64,000 bases of DNA from a bacterium (GCA_024742285.1 JANSYR010000015.1:106787-170786), one strand, 5' to 3'. Positions 1 through 9,427 are shown, counted from the first letter of the stretch. A program made the numbers and translations. Notes: generated from the sequence alone by a model not told the origin.

Positions 1-265
1 AATGGCGCGCTCCTGCGTCGAGGCCGCGCTGACCGCGATCGACGAGGACGCCGACAACACCGCCGTCCTCTGCTCCCTCGCGAAGGCGAAGGCCGGCGAC
101 TTCCTCCACCACATGTCGAACGAGCTGATCCAGATCCACGGCGGCATCGGCATGACCGACGAATTCGACGCCGGCCTCTACCTGAAGCGCGCTCGTGCCG
201 CCGAGGCGACCTACGGCAACCAGGCCTTCCATCGGGATCGCTACGCGACGCTGCAGGGCCTCTAG
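1..265 (+). CDS. Acyl-CoA dehydrogenase, C-terminal fragment (cut by window edge)
   Basis: This is the last 87 or so residues of an acyl-CoA dehydrogenase, a flavoenzyme that introduces the alpha-beta double bond into acyl-CoA thioesters. The signature is the C-terminal helical domain with QIHGGIGMT near residue 45, then a LYLKRA stretch and a closing HRDRYA, the usual order at the end of this family. The reading frame is already open at the first base, so the FAD and substrate domains lie outside the window. The next recognisable gene on the strand is a nitroreductase-like gene 270 bases downstream. The substrate cannot be judged from this part. Confidence 0.88.
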   Translation, partial: MARSCVEAALTAIDEDADNTAVLCSLAKAKAGDFLHHMSNELIQIHGGIGMTDEFDAGLYLKRARAAEATYGNQAFHRDRYATLQGL

Positions 266-266
266 T

Positions 267-536
267 CCGTCCGGCCTCGTTCTCGATGGCGAGCAGCATC
301 TCACGGATCTCCTCCCGGCCGGCGAGACGGGCCAGAAGGTCCGCCGTGGCGGGGAGCACCATCTCACGACCGGCGACGTCCGTCCCTATGTGGAGCGTGA
401 CGGAGACGAAGGTGCACTCATCTTCTACGGCCACCATACGACCGACTGGCGGACGTACGAGCTCCTCGACGACGATCTGAACGTCGCCCCTTCCGTCACC
501 CTCGACCAGATGATCGAGACCAGGGAGAACGCATGA
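267..536 (+). CDS. Possible small ORF or gene remnant overlapping the nitroreductase start
   Basis: After the acyl-CoA dehydrogenase stop, this frame stays open to a TGA at 534-536 that overlaps the next ATG as ATGA, a layout typical of translational coupling. Codon third positions are mostly G or C, and the peptide ends with a plausible stretch (GHHTTDWRTYELLDDD). There is no good start: the only GTG, near 390, would leave about 48 residues, and the ATG at 195 lies inside the upstream gene. The opposite strand is also open here. It could be the tail of a decayed gene or chance. I recognise no family. Confidence 0.25.
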   Translation, partial: PSGLVLDGEQHLTDLLPAGETGQKVRRGGEHHLTTGDVRPYVERDGDEGALIFYGHHTTDWRTYELLDDDLNVAPSVTLDQMIETRENA

Positions 537-1183
537 TCGACCTCGCGAACGCCGACGAGCTCCTCACGACCACGCGCGGAGTTCGCAAGCGGATCGACTT
601 CGAACGCGAAGTCCCGCTCCCGTTGATCGAGGAGTGCATCGACGTCGCGCTCCAGGCGCCGTCCGGAACCGGCGCGAAGGCGAGCGCCGAGGTCGGCGTC
701 GCGGTCCCACATTTCGTGGTCGTACAGAGTCCGGAGAAGAAGAAGGCGGTCGGGGACGTCTACCGCGCTGCCCACCACCCCTACCTCGACCAGCACGCCC
801 GAGCCGACCCCGAGCGCGATGCGGCCGGCGGATTCGATCTCGCGCGCTGGCAGACGGACCACTTCGAGGATTATCCCGTCCTCGTGCTCGTCTGCGCGAA
901 CGCGCCGATCGAGAAGCTCTCTCCAGGCATGCAGGTCGGCGCGTGGGGCTCGATCCTTCCCGGCGCCTGGTCCTTCATGCTCGCCGCCCGGGCCCGCGGA
1001 CTCGGCAGCTGCTGGACGACGATCCATCTCGACGGCTACGTCGAGCCCATGGCCGAAGCTCTGGGGCTCCCCGATCACGTCTCCCAGGGCGTGCTGATCC
1101 CGGTCGGCTACTACACCGGCGAATCGTTCAAGCGCGCCACCCGCCCCGCCGCGAAGGACGTGATGCACGTCGACGGCTGGTAG
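533..1183 (+). CDS. Nitroreductase-family FMN-dependent oxidoreductase
   Basis: A 216-residue protein of the nitroreductase fold, which uses FMN and NAD(P)H to reduce nitro groups, quinones or related acceptors. The N-terminus shows the family pattern RKRIDFEREV followed by the APSGTGAK loop that contacts FMN phosphate. The middle has the GAWGSILPGAWSFMLAARARGLGSCW helix pair, and the C-terminus the LIPVGYYTGESFKRA segment. GGGAG stands about 7 bases before the ATG, which overlaps the preceding open frame by ATGA. The enzyme is probably cytosolic and dimeric. The substrate is unknown. Confidence 0.85.
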   Translation: MIDLANADELLTTTRGVRKRIDFEREVPLPLIEECIDVALQAPSGTGAKASAEVGVAVPHFVVVQSPEKKKAVGDVYRAAHHPYLDQHARADPERDAAGGFDLARWQTDHFEDYPVLVLVCANAPIEKLSPGMQVGAWGSILPGAWSFMLAARARGLGSCWTTIHLDGYVEPMAEALGLPDHVSQGVLIPVGYYTGESFKRATRPAAKDVMHVDGW

Positions 1184-1205
1184 CACGCGCAGGCACGTGG
1201 CAGGG

Positions 1206-2288
1206 CTAGGGCCGGACCTCGTAGTAGAGGTTCGTCGGGTCTTCGAAGTCGTGCATCCGGAAGTGCTCGAATCCGGCCTCGCGGACCATGCGCTCCGCGA
1301 CCTCCGGATTGAAGCCGAGGGTCCCGAGTCCGGCGCCCCCCGGCTCGGAGAGCGCCGACGACATACAGGCCGAGACCGAGAAGCCATAGAACATCGCGAG
1401 CATCGGGTGCCCGAGGTTGTCTTCGAAGCGCGGCTGACTCCGGATGTCCTTGATGAGCCAGGTGCCGTCGGGACGCAGCGCGCGACGGATCGACGCGATC
1501 ACCTCGGCGGGCCGGGTCATGTCGTGCAGACAGTCGAATGTGAGCAGGAAGTCGAAGCGCTCGTCGGAAGGCAGCGATTCGCCACCCGCGACGTGGAGGT
1601 GGACGTTCTCGAGCCCCGCTTCCTTCGCCTTCGCGCGGGTCCGCTCGATGGCGATCGAGGACGGGTCGTAGCCGTGGAACTCGGAGGCCGGGAAGGCCGC
1701 CGCCATCGCGAGGAGCGCGACGCCGGAACCGCAGCCCACGTCCGCCGCCTTTGCGCCGGCCTCGAGCTTCGGGACGACGCCGTCGAGGGCGGGCAGGATC
1801 CGCGGCACGAGCGCCTGGCGCGTCCACGGCCCGAGCATGCGTTCGGTCCGATGGGCCGCGTTGGGCCCGAGGTCCTCGTAGGACAGGCCGATGCCGGTCC
1901 GGAAGGCATCGACGAGGCGCTCGGCGATCTCCGGCCCCATGGGCGCGCCGAACGCGCCGGCCGCGAAGACCAGGCTGTCGGCCTCGTTCGCCAGCACCAG
2001 CGAGCCGGTCGGCGTGAGCTCGAACCGATCGGGCTCGTGGTAGTCGAGCAGTCCCGCCGCAGCCTGCCCCCGGAGCCACTCGAGGAGCCAGCGCTCCTGG
2101 AGATCCGTCTTCTCGGCCAGCTCCGGGGCCGACATCGGCCCGGCACCGTCCAGGGCGCGGTAGAGCCCGAGCTGGTCGCCGATGAAGATCATGAGCGAGA
2201 CGACCTCGCCCTTCTTGTATCCCCAGACGTTCAGTGAGAAGGCCTTGATTTCTTCCGGCGTGGGGGCGTTCCCGACCTGCGAACTCAT
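1206..2288 (-). CDS. SAM-dependent methyltransferase with N-terminal winged helix
   Basis: This 360-residue protein has an N-terminal winged-helix domain (about residues 1-120, as in Rv2258c-type methyltransferases) and a class I methyltransferase domain. AdoMet motif I is DVGCGSG near residue 180; the acidic loop HGYDPS and the LLTFDCLHD motif follow. An in-frame ATG lies 57 bases further upstream, but the start at 2288 is preceded by AGGAGAT at the right distance and begins the recognisable domain. The gene is convergent with the nitroreductase gene and divergent from the HIT gene. The acceptor substrate cannot be told. Confidence 0.85.
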   Translation of the reverse strand: MSSQVGNAPTPEEIKAFSLNVWGYKKGEVVSLMIFIGDQLGLYRALDGAGPMSAPELAEKTDLQERWLLEWLRGQAAAGLLDYHEPDRFELTPTGSLVLANEADSLVFAAGAFGAPMGPEIAERLVDAFRTGIGLSYEDLGPNAAHRTERMLGPWTRQALVPRILPALDGVVPKLEAGAKAADVGCGSGVALLAMAAAFPASEFHGYDPSSIAIERTRAKAKEAGLENVHLHVAGGESLPSDERFDFLLTFDCLHDMTRPAEVIASIRRALRPDGTWLIKDIRSQPRFEDNLGHPMLAMFYGFSVSACMSSALSEPGGAGLGTLGFNPEVAERMVREAGFEHFRMHDFEDPTNLYYEVRP

Positions 2289-2398
2289 GCGCGATCTCCT
2301 CGTTTGCGGACCGGCCACGTTACGTGCGGCGGAGTCCGCTCGCAAAGCGGCGGCGCCAGCGCGGGCGCTCTTCTAGGCTCGACCCCGAGGAGTCCTGG

Positions 2399-2836
2399 AT
2401 GAGCGAGACCGAGAGCAACGCCGACTGCATCTTCTGCGCGATCATCGCCGGCCGCGCGACCGCCCACCGCGTCTACGAGGACGAGCGGATCCTGGTCTTC
2501 ATGGATCTCTTCCCCGCCCACGAGGGGCATACGCTGATCGTCCCGAAACGACATGGAGAGAACCTCTTCGAGGTCGAGCCGGGAGATCTCGACGCGATCA
2601 TCCGCGCTTCCGTCTCGCTGGGCGAGGCGCTGAAACACGTCTTCGCCCCGGACGGAATCGCGGTCATGCAGCTGAACGGCGCCGCCGCGGGGCAGACCGT
2701 CTTCCACTACCACATGCACCTGATCCCGCGGATGGAGGGCGAGCCCTTCGGCGTCCACGGCAAGAGGCAGGGCGACGCCGCCGTGCTCGCAGATCAGGCT
2801 GCCCGGCTCGCCGCCGTCTACACGCCGGCCGATTGA
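2399..2836 (+). CDS. HIT-family nucleotide-binding hydrolase (HinT/Fhit-like)
   Basis: A 145-residue histidine-triad protein. The HxHxH signature appears as HYHMHL at residues 103-108, and the early CIFC pair (residues 10-13) is a typical structural zinc site. Family members hydrolyse AMP-lysine, adenosine phosphoramidates or dinucleoside polyphosphates; the length fits the HinT group. The ATG at 2399 follows GAGGAG at normal spacing, and the longer open frame upstream has no ribosome-binding site. The gene lies head to head with the methyltransferase gene. Confidence 0.92.
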   Translation: MSETESNADCIFCAIIAGRATAHRVYEDERILVFMDLFPAHEGHTLIVPKRHGENLFEVEPGDLDAIIRASVSLGEALKHVFAPDGIAVMQLNGAAAGQTVFHYHMHLIPRMEGEPFGVHGKRQGDAAVLADQAARLAAVYTPAD

Positions 2837-2907
2837 GCGAGGGATCTCCGGGTTCTCTCACTCGCCGCCGCCCGTAGGCTCTCCGCCCGCCCACCAGCGA
2901 GGTCCCG

Positions 2908-3357
2908 ATGTCCGACGACTCTGCGCCCCTCGTCCTCGAGGACGACCCGCGGCCCTTCGTGCGCCGCCTCACCCTGAACCGGCCGAAGAAGCACAACGCG
3001 CTCTCGAACCCGCTTCGCGGCGAGCTCTTCGACGCGCTGCATCGCGCCGACGCGAATCGCTGCTTCCCCGACGACGACCTCGAAGAGGAGGTCCTCGCGA
3101 TCGCGGAACGAATCGCGAAGATCCCGACGGATCTGCAGCAGCTGAACGAGCGCTCCGTCCACCGGGCGATGGAGATCATGGGCATGCGCGCCGCGATCCG
3201 CGCCGGCACGGAGATCCAGACCCTCGGCTTCCACCAGGAGTCGGCGAAGGAATACCTGCGCAAGATCACCGAGGACCTGAACGAGGCCCTCGAGGAGCGG
3301 GACCGCGCCTTCGGGGATTTCCGGGGTCGCGATCGCGAAGGAGACGGGAGCGAATGA
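2908..3357 (+). pseudogene. Enoyl-CoA hydratase/isomerase with internal in-frame deletion
   Basis: The first 49 residues are a normal crotonase N-terminus (VRRLTLNRPKKHNALS). Residue 50 onward reads as the C-terminal third of the same family (CFPDDDLEEEVLAIAERIA, then SVHRAMEIMGMR and GFHQESAKEYL). The roughly 120 residues that should lie between are missing without loss of frame, with the junction near 3055. Both oxyanion-hole loops and the catalytic acidic residues are in the missing part, so hydratase activity is not expected. A ribosome-binding site and ATGA coupling to the following SDR gene are intact, so the shortened product may still be translated. An assembly artefact is possible. 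Confidence 0.75.
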
Positions 3358-4127
3358 GTGGAGCCCCGAACCCCTTCGATCTGACGGGTCGCGTCGCCGT
3401 CGTGACCGGCGGCAACAAGGGCATTGGCCTGGGCTTCGCGCGCGGCCTCGCGCGCGCCGGCGCCGACGTCGCGATCTGGGCCCGCACCGAAGGCGACAAC
3501 GCGCGCGCCGCGGAGGAACTCGCCGCGTTCGGCACCCGCGTGATCGGACTCCCCTGCGACATCACCGAGCCCGAGTCGATCACCGACGCGTGCCGACGGA
3601 CCCTCGAAGCGCTGGGGCGGATCGACGCCTGCTTCGCCAACGCCGGCGCCGGCGACGGCTACGACCCGCTGAAGGTGAGCCCGGAGCGCTTCGCGCGAAT
3701 CCTCGACATGAACGTCGACGGCACCTTCTTCACGCTCCAGGAGGTCGCGAAACACATGAAGGAGCGCGGGGGCGGCGGCAAGCTCGTGACCGTCTCGTCG
3801 ATCACCGAACGCTTCGGTGCCGCCAGGATGCCCGGCTACGCCGCGGCGAAGGCCGCCCTCGGTGGAATCGTGCGCTCCCTCGCGATCGAGTTCGCCCGCT
3901 ACGACATCCAGGTGAACAATCTTCAGCCCGGCTGGATCGAGACCGATGCGACCCAGCCCATGCGCGACAACGACAAGCTGCGCGAGACCGTCGTCCAGAG
4001 GACGCCCGCGAGGCGCTGGGGCACGACGGCGGATTTCGAGGGCATCGCGGTCTATCTCGCCTCCCGCGCCTCCGACTTCCACACGGGCGACACGCTCTGC
4101 ATCGACGGCGGCTACTCGATCTTCTGA
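3354..4127 (+). CDS. SDR-family NAD(P)-dependent oxidoreductase
   Basis: A 257-residue classical short-chain dehydrogenase. The cofactor motif TGGNKGIG is at residues 18-25, the NAG motif near 96-98, and the catalytic Ser149, Tyr162 and Lys166 are all present. The C-terminal TGDTLCIDGG pattern is typical of FabG-like members. Its ATG overlaps the stop of the deleted crotonase gene as ATGA, so the two are translationally coupled. It likely oxidises a hydroxyl or reduces a ketone in CoA-ester or alcohol catabolism. The substrate is not predictable. Confidence 0.9.
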   Translation: MSGAPNPFDLTGRVAVVTGGNKGIGLGFARGLARAGADVAIWARTEGDNARAAEELAAFGTRVIGLPCDITEPESITDACRRTLEALGRIDACFANAGAGDGYDPLKVSPERFARILDMNVDGTFFTLQEVAKHMKERGGGGKLVTVSSITERFGAARMPGYAAAKAALGGIVRSLAIEFARYDIQVNNLQPGWIETDATQPMRDNDKLRETVVQRTPARRWGTTADFEGIAVYLASRASDFHTGDTLCIDGGYSIF

Positions 4128-4222
4128 GGCGGTCACCGCAGCACCGCCCGCCCCCTTCCACCCACCCCGGCCCGCCCGATCCGAAGCGAGCGCGCCTCCC
4201 TCAGGCGACAGGAGACCCGAAC

Positions 4223-4960
4223 ATGATCGAAGCCGAGATCCCGCTCCAGACGAGCGACGGGACCATGAGCACCTTCACGACCCGCCCGGACGAAGGCGGG
4301 CCCTTCCCCGTCGTCTTCTTCTACATGGACGCGCCCGGAAAGCGGGAAGAGCTCCACGACATGGCGCGCCGAATCGCGACGACCGGCTACTACGTCGTCC
4401 TGCCGAACCTCTACTACCGCTGGAGGGACCGCTTCGAGCTGGACTTCGAGACGGGCTCGAATCGGGACGAGATGTTCGGGCTGATGGCCAAGCTGTCGAA
4501 TGCGATGGTCGTCGACGACACGAAGGCCATGCTCGACTACGTCGGCGGCGCGCCGGAGGCGGACGCCTCCCGGATCGGCTGCGTGGGCTACTGCATGAGC
4601 GGGCCCTTCTCGCTCGTCGTCGCTTCAGCCCATCCCGAGCAGGTGAAGTGCGCGGCGTCCATCTACGGTGTCCGCCTGGCCGTCGACGAGGACGACTCGC
4701 CTCACCGGGGCTTCGGCGACGCGAAGGGCGAGCTCTACGTGGCCGCGGCCGAGACCGACGAATACGCGCCGCGGGAGATGATCGAGCGCGTCGAGTCGGC
4801 GCTCTCGGAGTCGGGTGCTCGAGGCCGCGTCGAGTGGTACCCGGGCACCCATCACGGCTTCGCGTTCCCGACGCGAACGGGCGCCTTCGACAAGGCCGCC
4901 GCCGAGCGCCACTGGGCTCGGCTCCACGCCCTCTTCGACCGGAATCTCCGAAACGGCTAG
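4223..4960 (+). CDS. Dienelactone hydrolase family protein
   Basis: A 245-residue alpha/beta hydrolase of the dienelactone hydrolase family, which opens lactone or ester bonds with a Cys-Asp-His triad. The nucleophile motif is GYCMSG with Cys124; Asp179 (in AAETDEY) and His210 or His211 (in GTHHGFAF) complete the likely triad. The ATG at 4223 has AGGAG upstream. The gene ends tail to tail with the next gene, their stop codons sharing the four bases CTAG at 4957-4960. Members commonly act late in aromatic or cyclic-compound breakdown. Confidence 0.88.
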   Translation: MIEAEIPLQTSDGTMSTFTTRPDEGGPFPVVFFYMDAPGKREELHDMARRIATTGYYVVLPNLYYRWRDRFELDFETGSNRDEMFGLMAKLSNAMVVDDTKAMLDYVGGAPEADASRIGCVGYCMSGPFSLVVASAHPEQVKCAASIYGVRLAVDEDDSPHRGFGDAKGELYVAAAETDEYAPREMIERVESALSESGARGRVEWYPGTHHGFAFPTRTGAFDKAAAERHWARLHALFDRNLRNG

Positions 4961-5772
4961 CGGTCCTCGTAGACCGGCGGCCGCTTCTCCAGGAAGGCCG
5001 ACATGCCCTCCTGGAAGTCCTTCGTCCGCGCACACATCAGCTGATTGCGGTTCTCGATCGCCATCGCGGACTCGAGACTCTGTGCGTCGATCGCCATGTT
5101 CAGCCCTTCCTTCGTGAGGCGCAGGCCCTGCGGCGTCGTCGCGAGCATCTCCTCGAGGTAGGGCTTCGCCGCCCCCTCGAGCTCGTCCTCCGGCACGACC
5201 TCCGAGACGAGGCCGCGCGCGAGGGCACGGTCCGCGTGGAGGAAGCGCCCCGTGAGCATCAGCTCCGACGCGAGCGACGTCCCCACCAGCCGCGGCAGGA
5301 AGTAGCTCGTGCCCATGTCGCAGGCGGAGAGGCCGATCTTGATGAAGGCCGCGTTCATGCGCGCGTTCTCCGCCGCGATCCGGACGTCCGAAGCCAGGAC
5401 GAAGGCGAACCCACCACCGCAGGCGTTGCCCTGGACCAGACTGATGATCGGCTGCGGGCAGCGACGCATGAGGACGTAGACGTCCGCGAGAAAGCCCTGG
5501 AAGCCGAAGCCCCGCCCGCGCGGCTCCCGCCCCGCGCTGTCCACGGGATTCCCACCGGAGCGCAGATCGAGCCCGGCGCAGAAGCTCGAACCGGATCCGC
5601 GCATCACGACGATCCGCGTCGACGTCTCCTCCTGGAGGCCCCAGAAGTAGTCGCGCAGCTCGGTCGCCATCTGTCCGTTGATCGCGTTGAGCGAGCCGGG
5701 ACGATTCAGCGTCAGCCAGTCGACGCCTCCGTCGTGGGTGATCTCGATCGTCTCCAGCGTCTCGGTCTCCAT
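4957..5772 (-). CDS. Enoyl-CoA hydratase/isomerase family protein
   Basis: A 271-residue crotonase. The first oxyanion loop is GSGSSFCAGLDL and the second NACGGGFAF; the helix containing CDMGTSYFLPR follows, all in the expected order. The protein ends with the FQEGMSAFLEKRPP pattern common in this family. The ATG at 5772 is preceded by GAGGAGAG at proper spacing. The open frame continues far upstream only because the opposite strand carries GC-rich genes. Hydration or isomerisation of an enoyl-CoA is the expected role. Confidence 0.9.
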   Translation of the reverse strand: METETLETIEITHDGGVDWLTLNRPGSLNAINGQMATELRDYFWGLQEETSTRIVVMRGSGSSFCAGLDLRSGGNPVDSAGREPRGRGFGFQGFLADVYVLMRRCPQPIISLVQGNACGGGFAFVLASDVRIAAENARMNAAFIKIGLSACDMGTSYFLPRLVGTSLASELMLTGRFLHADRALARGLVSEVVPEDELEGAAKPYLEEMLATTPQGLRLTKEGLNMAIDAQSLESAMAIENRNQLMCARTKDFQEGMSAFLEKRPPVYEDR

Positions 5773-5865
5773 GGGTCTCTCCTCGGGTTCGACCGGCGAG
5801 GCTAGCGCGACCGGCAGGCGGTCGAAGTCGCGCGGCGCCGTGGGCGATGCGAGAATGCGCCGCGC

Positions 5866-7083
5866 ATGGCCCGCCCCGAACGTTCCCGCGTGTTCGCCTC
5901 GCTCTCGGAGCGCAACGTCCGGATCTTCTTCACGGGCCTCGGCCTCTCCAACATCGGCACCTGGGCCCAGACGACGGCGGTCGTCCTCCTCGTGACCCGA
6001 CTCGGGGGCGAAGGGCTCGAGATCGGCCTCGCCGTCGCCGCCCAGTTCCTCCCCGTGCTCCTCCTCGGGCTCCAGGCGGGCTCGATCGCCGACCGCCGCG
6101 ATCGCCACCGGATGACCCTGCTCACCCAGATCGGCATGGCGATCCAGGCCTTCGCCCTGGGTCTGCTCGACCTCGCCGGTCTCGCCACGATTCCCCTCGT
6201 CTGCGTGATGACGGCCGTCTACGGGACGCTCTCGGCCTTCGACATTCCGGCGCGACGTGCCTTCGCGACGGAGCTGGTGCCCCCGGAGCGGCTCGCGAAC
6301 GTCCTCTCGCTGAGCACGTCCGTGATGACCGGTGCACGGATCTTCGGCCCGTCGATCGCCGCCTTCGTCGCCGCCGAGATCGGAACGGCCTGGGTCTTCC
6401 TGGGCAACGGCGTCTCGTTCCTCGCCATGATCGGAGGCCTGCTCCGGATCGACCGGAGCCGGCTGCATCGAATGCCCGCCCCTTCCCGGTCGCCCCACCC
6501 GATTCGCGAGGGCTTGCGGGCGGTGTGGTCCGATTCCGCGATGCGGACGCTGCTCGTGGTCTTCGCGCTGGTCGCGACCTTCGCCTTCAACCACCTGGTC
6601 TACCTGCCCCTCGTGGTTCGAGACCAGCTCCTTGCGTCGGAGCAGACCTTCGGCTGGGTCCTCTCGTGCATGGGGATCGGCAACGTCCTCGGCGCGCTCC
6701 TCGTGGCGCGCCTCGTCGTCGTGCCCCTCGGCTGGTTCTACGTCCCGACGATCGCCCTCGGCGCCTTCATGAGCGCCATCGCGTTCGCGACGCGGACCGA
6801 GATGGTCTTCCTGCTCGCCGTCCCGATGGGCATGGCGATGACCGCGCTCATCTCCTCCGCGGGCGTGATCCTGCAGCAGCGATTCGACGCATCGATGCGC
6901 GCGCGACTCATGGCGCTCACCTCGGTGATCCTGATGGGCTCGACGCCGATCGGCGGACCGGTCACCGGCTGGATCGCGGACGAAGCGGGCGTGTGGTCCG
7001 CGACGGTCTACGGGGGCGTGATCGCGGTCGTCGCGGGCGGGATCGGCCTGCTGCTCGCGGGACGCCCGCGCGGGAGCCGGTGA
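5866..7083 (+). CDS. MFS exporter (MFS_3 / EntS-like)
   Basis: A 405-residue inner-membrane transporter of the major facilitator superfamily with about 11-12 hydrophobic segments. The layout resembles EntS-type exporters: an early LSNIGTWAQTTAVVLLV segment, the loop-2/3 signature GSIADRRDRHRM, the IPARRAFATELVP segment, a central cytoplasmic loop with PIREGLRAVW, and a GPVTGWIAD motif late. It stands alone, divergent from the crotonase gene on its left. Substrate is unknown; relatives export siderophores, drugs or small metabolites. Confidence 0.85.
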   Translation: MARPERSRVFASLSERNVRIFFTGLGLSNIGTWAQTTAVVLLVTRLGGEGLEIGLAVAAQFLPVLLLGLQAGSIADRRDRHRMTLLTQIGMAIQAFALGLLDLAGLATIPLVCVMTAVYGTLSAFDIPARRAFATELVPPERLANVLSLSTSVMTGARIFGPSIAAFVAAEIGTAWVFLGNGVSFLAMIGGLLRIDRSRLHRMPAPSRSPHPIREGLRAVWSDSAMRTLLVVFALVATFAFNHLVYLPLVVRDQLLASEQTFGWVLSCMGIGNVLGALLVARLVVVPLGWFYVPTIALGAFMSAIAFATRTEMVFLLAVPMGMAMTALISSAGVILQQRFDASMRARLMALTSVILMGSTPIGGPVTGWIADEAGVWSATVYGGVIAVVAGGIGLLLAGRPRGSR

Positions 7084-7257
7084 CCCGACGGCGCCCTCCA
7101 CGATCCACCACCGACGCCGCGAGAGCCGCGCCGAAGCTGCACGGAACCTGCGTCCGTTGACGACGGGATCGGGGTGGGTGAGCCTCGATCCGCGCCCAGG
7201 ACCCCTGCCGCGCCCCGAGCCCGCTTTCCCATCCAGCACCCACCCTCCGGAGGCCCC

Positions 7258-9030
7258 ATGCTCGATACCAAGATCACGAACGCCCGCATCGTCGACGGCA
7301 CCGGCGCCCCCGCCTACGACGGCGACATCGGCATCCGCGACGGCAAGATCGTCGCCATCGGCGCGGTCGACGAAGACGCGCGCGAGGTCCTCGACGCCCA
7401 GGGTGCGCTCGCGACGCCCGGCTGGGTCGACGTCCACACCCACTACGACGGGCAGGTCACCTGGGACGACCAGGTCGACCCCTCCGCGTCCCACGGCGTG
7501 ACCACGATCGTCATGGGCAACTGCGGCGTCGGATTCGCGCCGGTCCGCCCCGGCGGCGAGAACGAGCTGATCGAGCTGATGGAAGGCGTCGAGGACATCC
7601 CCGGCACCGCCCTCCACGAAGGCATGCCCTGGGGCGCGTGGGAGAGCTTCCCCGACTACATGCGCTTCCTCGACGGTCGCGAGTACGCCCTCGACGTCGG
7701 CGCACAGCTCGCCCACGGTGCCCTGCGCAACTACGTGATGGGCAAGCGCGGTCGGGACAACGAGGATCCGACCGCTGCGGACCTCGAGGAGATGAGCGGC
7801 CTCGTCGAGGAAGCCATGCGCGAAGGCGCGGTCGGCTTCTCCACGTCGCGCACGATCGGCCACCGCTCGATCGCCGGCGATCCGGTCCCCGGCACCTTCG
7901 CCGAGACCGACGAGCTGATCGCCGTCGCGGAAGCGATGGAGCGAGCGGGCTCCGGCGTCTTCGAGCTGATCCCGGCGGGCACGGTCGGCCTCCTCGAGAG
8001 CATCGGCGGCGAGCACAAGACGCTGCAGGAAGAGCTCGAGATGATCCGGGCGATCGGCAAGGTCGGCCGCCCCGTGACCTTCACGACGGTCCAGAACGTC
8101 GACTATCCGGACACCTGGCGCGACTACCTCGAGGTCTGCGCGAAGGAGAACGAGCAGGGCTCGAACCTCCGCCCCCAGGTCTCCTCCCGCCCGATCGGGT
8201 TCGTGACCGGCCTCCAGACCTACCACATGTTCCAGCGCCGACCGTCCTACGCCGCGATCGCCGACCTGCCGCTCGCGGAGCGCGTCGCCGAGATGAGGAA
8301 GCCCGAGGTCAAGCAGGCGATCCTCTCCGAGGAGGACGTGAAGCCCTCGGACGGCCAGGCCGGCTCGATGGCGAACATGACGACGATGCTCGGTCGCGTC
8401 GCGGCCGCGCTCTTTCCGGTGACGATGCCGGCGGACTACGAGCCCGACCCGACGACGATCTTCGGGGCGCAGGCGGCGGCCGCGGGGGTCTCGATCGAAG
8501 AGTTCGTCTACGACTACCTCCTCGAGGAAGACGGCAAGGCCTTCGCCATCCTGATGGGGGCCAACTACCTGGCCTTCGACCACGAGGCGATCCGTGAGAT
8601 GCTGACGGACCCGCACACGGTCACCGGCCTGTCCGACGCGGGCGCCCACGTGAACCTGATCTTCGACGGCGTCGCGCCGACGTACCAGCTGATCCACTGG
8701 GTCCGCGATCGCAAGCGCGGCGAGAAGCTGCCGATCGAGTGGATCGTCCAGAAGCAGACGAAGACCAACGCCGACCTCTACGGCTTCACGGACCGAGGCT
8801 CGCTCGAGATCGGCAAGCGCGCCGACCTCAACCTGATCGACCTCGACCACCTCGCCCTCGGCGAGCTCGAGGTCCACGCGGACCTGCCCGCCGGCGGCCA
8901 GCGCATCCTCCAGAAGGCGCACGGCTACCTCGCGACGTTCGTGAACGGCGTGAAGACCCGCGAGAACGACCGGGACACCGGCGCGCGTCCGGGCCGCCTG
9001 GTCCGCCCGACCGCGGTCAGCGCCTCGTAG
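7258..9030 (+). CDS. N-acyl-D-amino-acid deacylase-like amidohydrolase
   Basis: A 590-residue metal-dependent amidohydrolase of the D-aminoacylase group (amidohydrolase 3). The N-terminal beta-sandwich starts [13 protein letters not shown]; the metal-binding pair is His60 and His62 in [10 protein letters not shown]. Later features include NCGVGFAP and LSDAGAHVN with a conserved Asp and His. The ATG at 7258 follows CCGGAGG; the 174-base gap upstream shows nothing else. A second, more distant member of the same family is encoded at 52633. Substrates are probably N-acyl or cyclic amide compounds, but this is inferred from the family only. Confidence 0.85.
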   Translation: MLDTKITNARIVDGTGAPAYDGDIGIRDGKIVAIGAVDEDAREVLDAQGALATPGWVDVHTHYDGQVTWDDQVDPSASHGVTTIVMGNCGVGFAPVRPGGENELIELMEGVEDIPGTALHEGMPWGAWESFPDYMRFLDGREYALDVGAQLAHGALRNYVMGKRGRDNEDPTAADLEEMSGLVEEAMREGAVGFSTSRTIGHRSIAGDPVPGTFAETDELIAVAEAMERAGSGVFELIPAGTVGLLESIGGEHKTLQEELEMIRAIGKVGRPVTFTTVQNVDYPDTWRDYLEVCAKENEQGSNLRPQVSSRPIGFVTGLQTYHMFQRRPSYAAIADLPLAERVAEMRKPEVKQAILSEEDVKPSDGQAGSMANMTTMLGRVAAALFPVTMPADYEPDPTTIFGAQAAAAGVSIEEFVYDYLLEEDGKAFAILMGANYLAFDHEAIREMLTDPHTVTGLSDAGAHVNLIFDGVAPTYQLIHWVRDRKRGEKLPIEWIVQKQTKTNADLYGFTDRGSLEIGKRADLNLIDLDHLALGELEVHADLPAGGQRILQKAHGYLATFVNGVKTRENDRDTGARPGRLVRPTAVSAS

Positions 9031-9052
9031 GCCGTCGCCGCGAGCCGTCGCG

Positions 9053-9403
9053 ATGCACGTGACCCGGATCTACACCGGCGACGACGGGGAATCGCACTTC
9101 GAGGACGTCGAAGTCCCGCTCCGGGACTTCGGCGACCTCGGGCGGATCTCCGAGATCGTCCCGGTCAGCGGACTCATGTTTCGCGAGGTCGACGCGGACT
9201 ACGACTTCGACTTCCACACCGCACCGCGACGGCAATACGTCGTGAACCTCGACGCCGCCGTCGACATCGAGGTCGGCGACGGCACCCGCCGCCGGATCGG
9301 CGCGGGGGAGATCCTGCTGGCCGAGGACACCACCGGCCGCGGCCACCGCAGCATCGCCGTCGACGGCAAGCCCCGCCGCTGCCTCTTCATCGCCCTCGAC
9401 TAG
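9053..9403 (+). CDS. Small cupin-fold protein
   Basis: A 116-residue protein with a single-domain cupin look: VVNLDAAVDIEVGDG followed by IGAGEILLAEDTTGRGHRS, which matches the second half of a cupin barrel with one metal-type His. The first motif (DFDFHTAPRRQYVVNL) has only one clear His, so metal binding may be partial. It sits 22 bases after the amidohydrolase gene and 24 bases before a crotonase gene on the same strand, suggesting one transcript. Function is unknown. Confidence 0.7.
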   Translation: MHVTRIYTGDDGESHFEDVEVPLRDFGDLGRISEIVPVSGLMFREVDADYDFDFHTAPRRQYVVNLDAAVDIEVGDGTRRRIGAGEILLAEDTTGRGHRSIAVDGKPRRCLFIALD

Positions 9404-9427
9404 CCGCACGCCACAGGATTCCGCCCC

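Noticed and set aside
7084..7257. A gene in the 174-base gap before the amidohydrolase
   Set aside because: No frame with a start and ribosome-binding site, and no family resemblance. Only the ribosome-binding site of the next gene is identifiable.
4957..8922. A 1321-residue open frame on the minus strand
   Set aside because: Only its last 271 residues (4957-5772) look like a protein. The rest is antisense to the MFS and amidohydrolase genes and has the low-complexity Arg/Asp/Glu/His composition of a GC-rich shadow frame.
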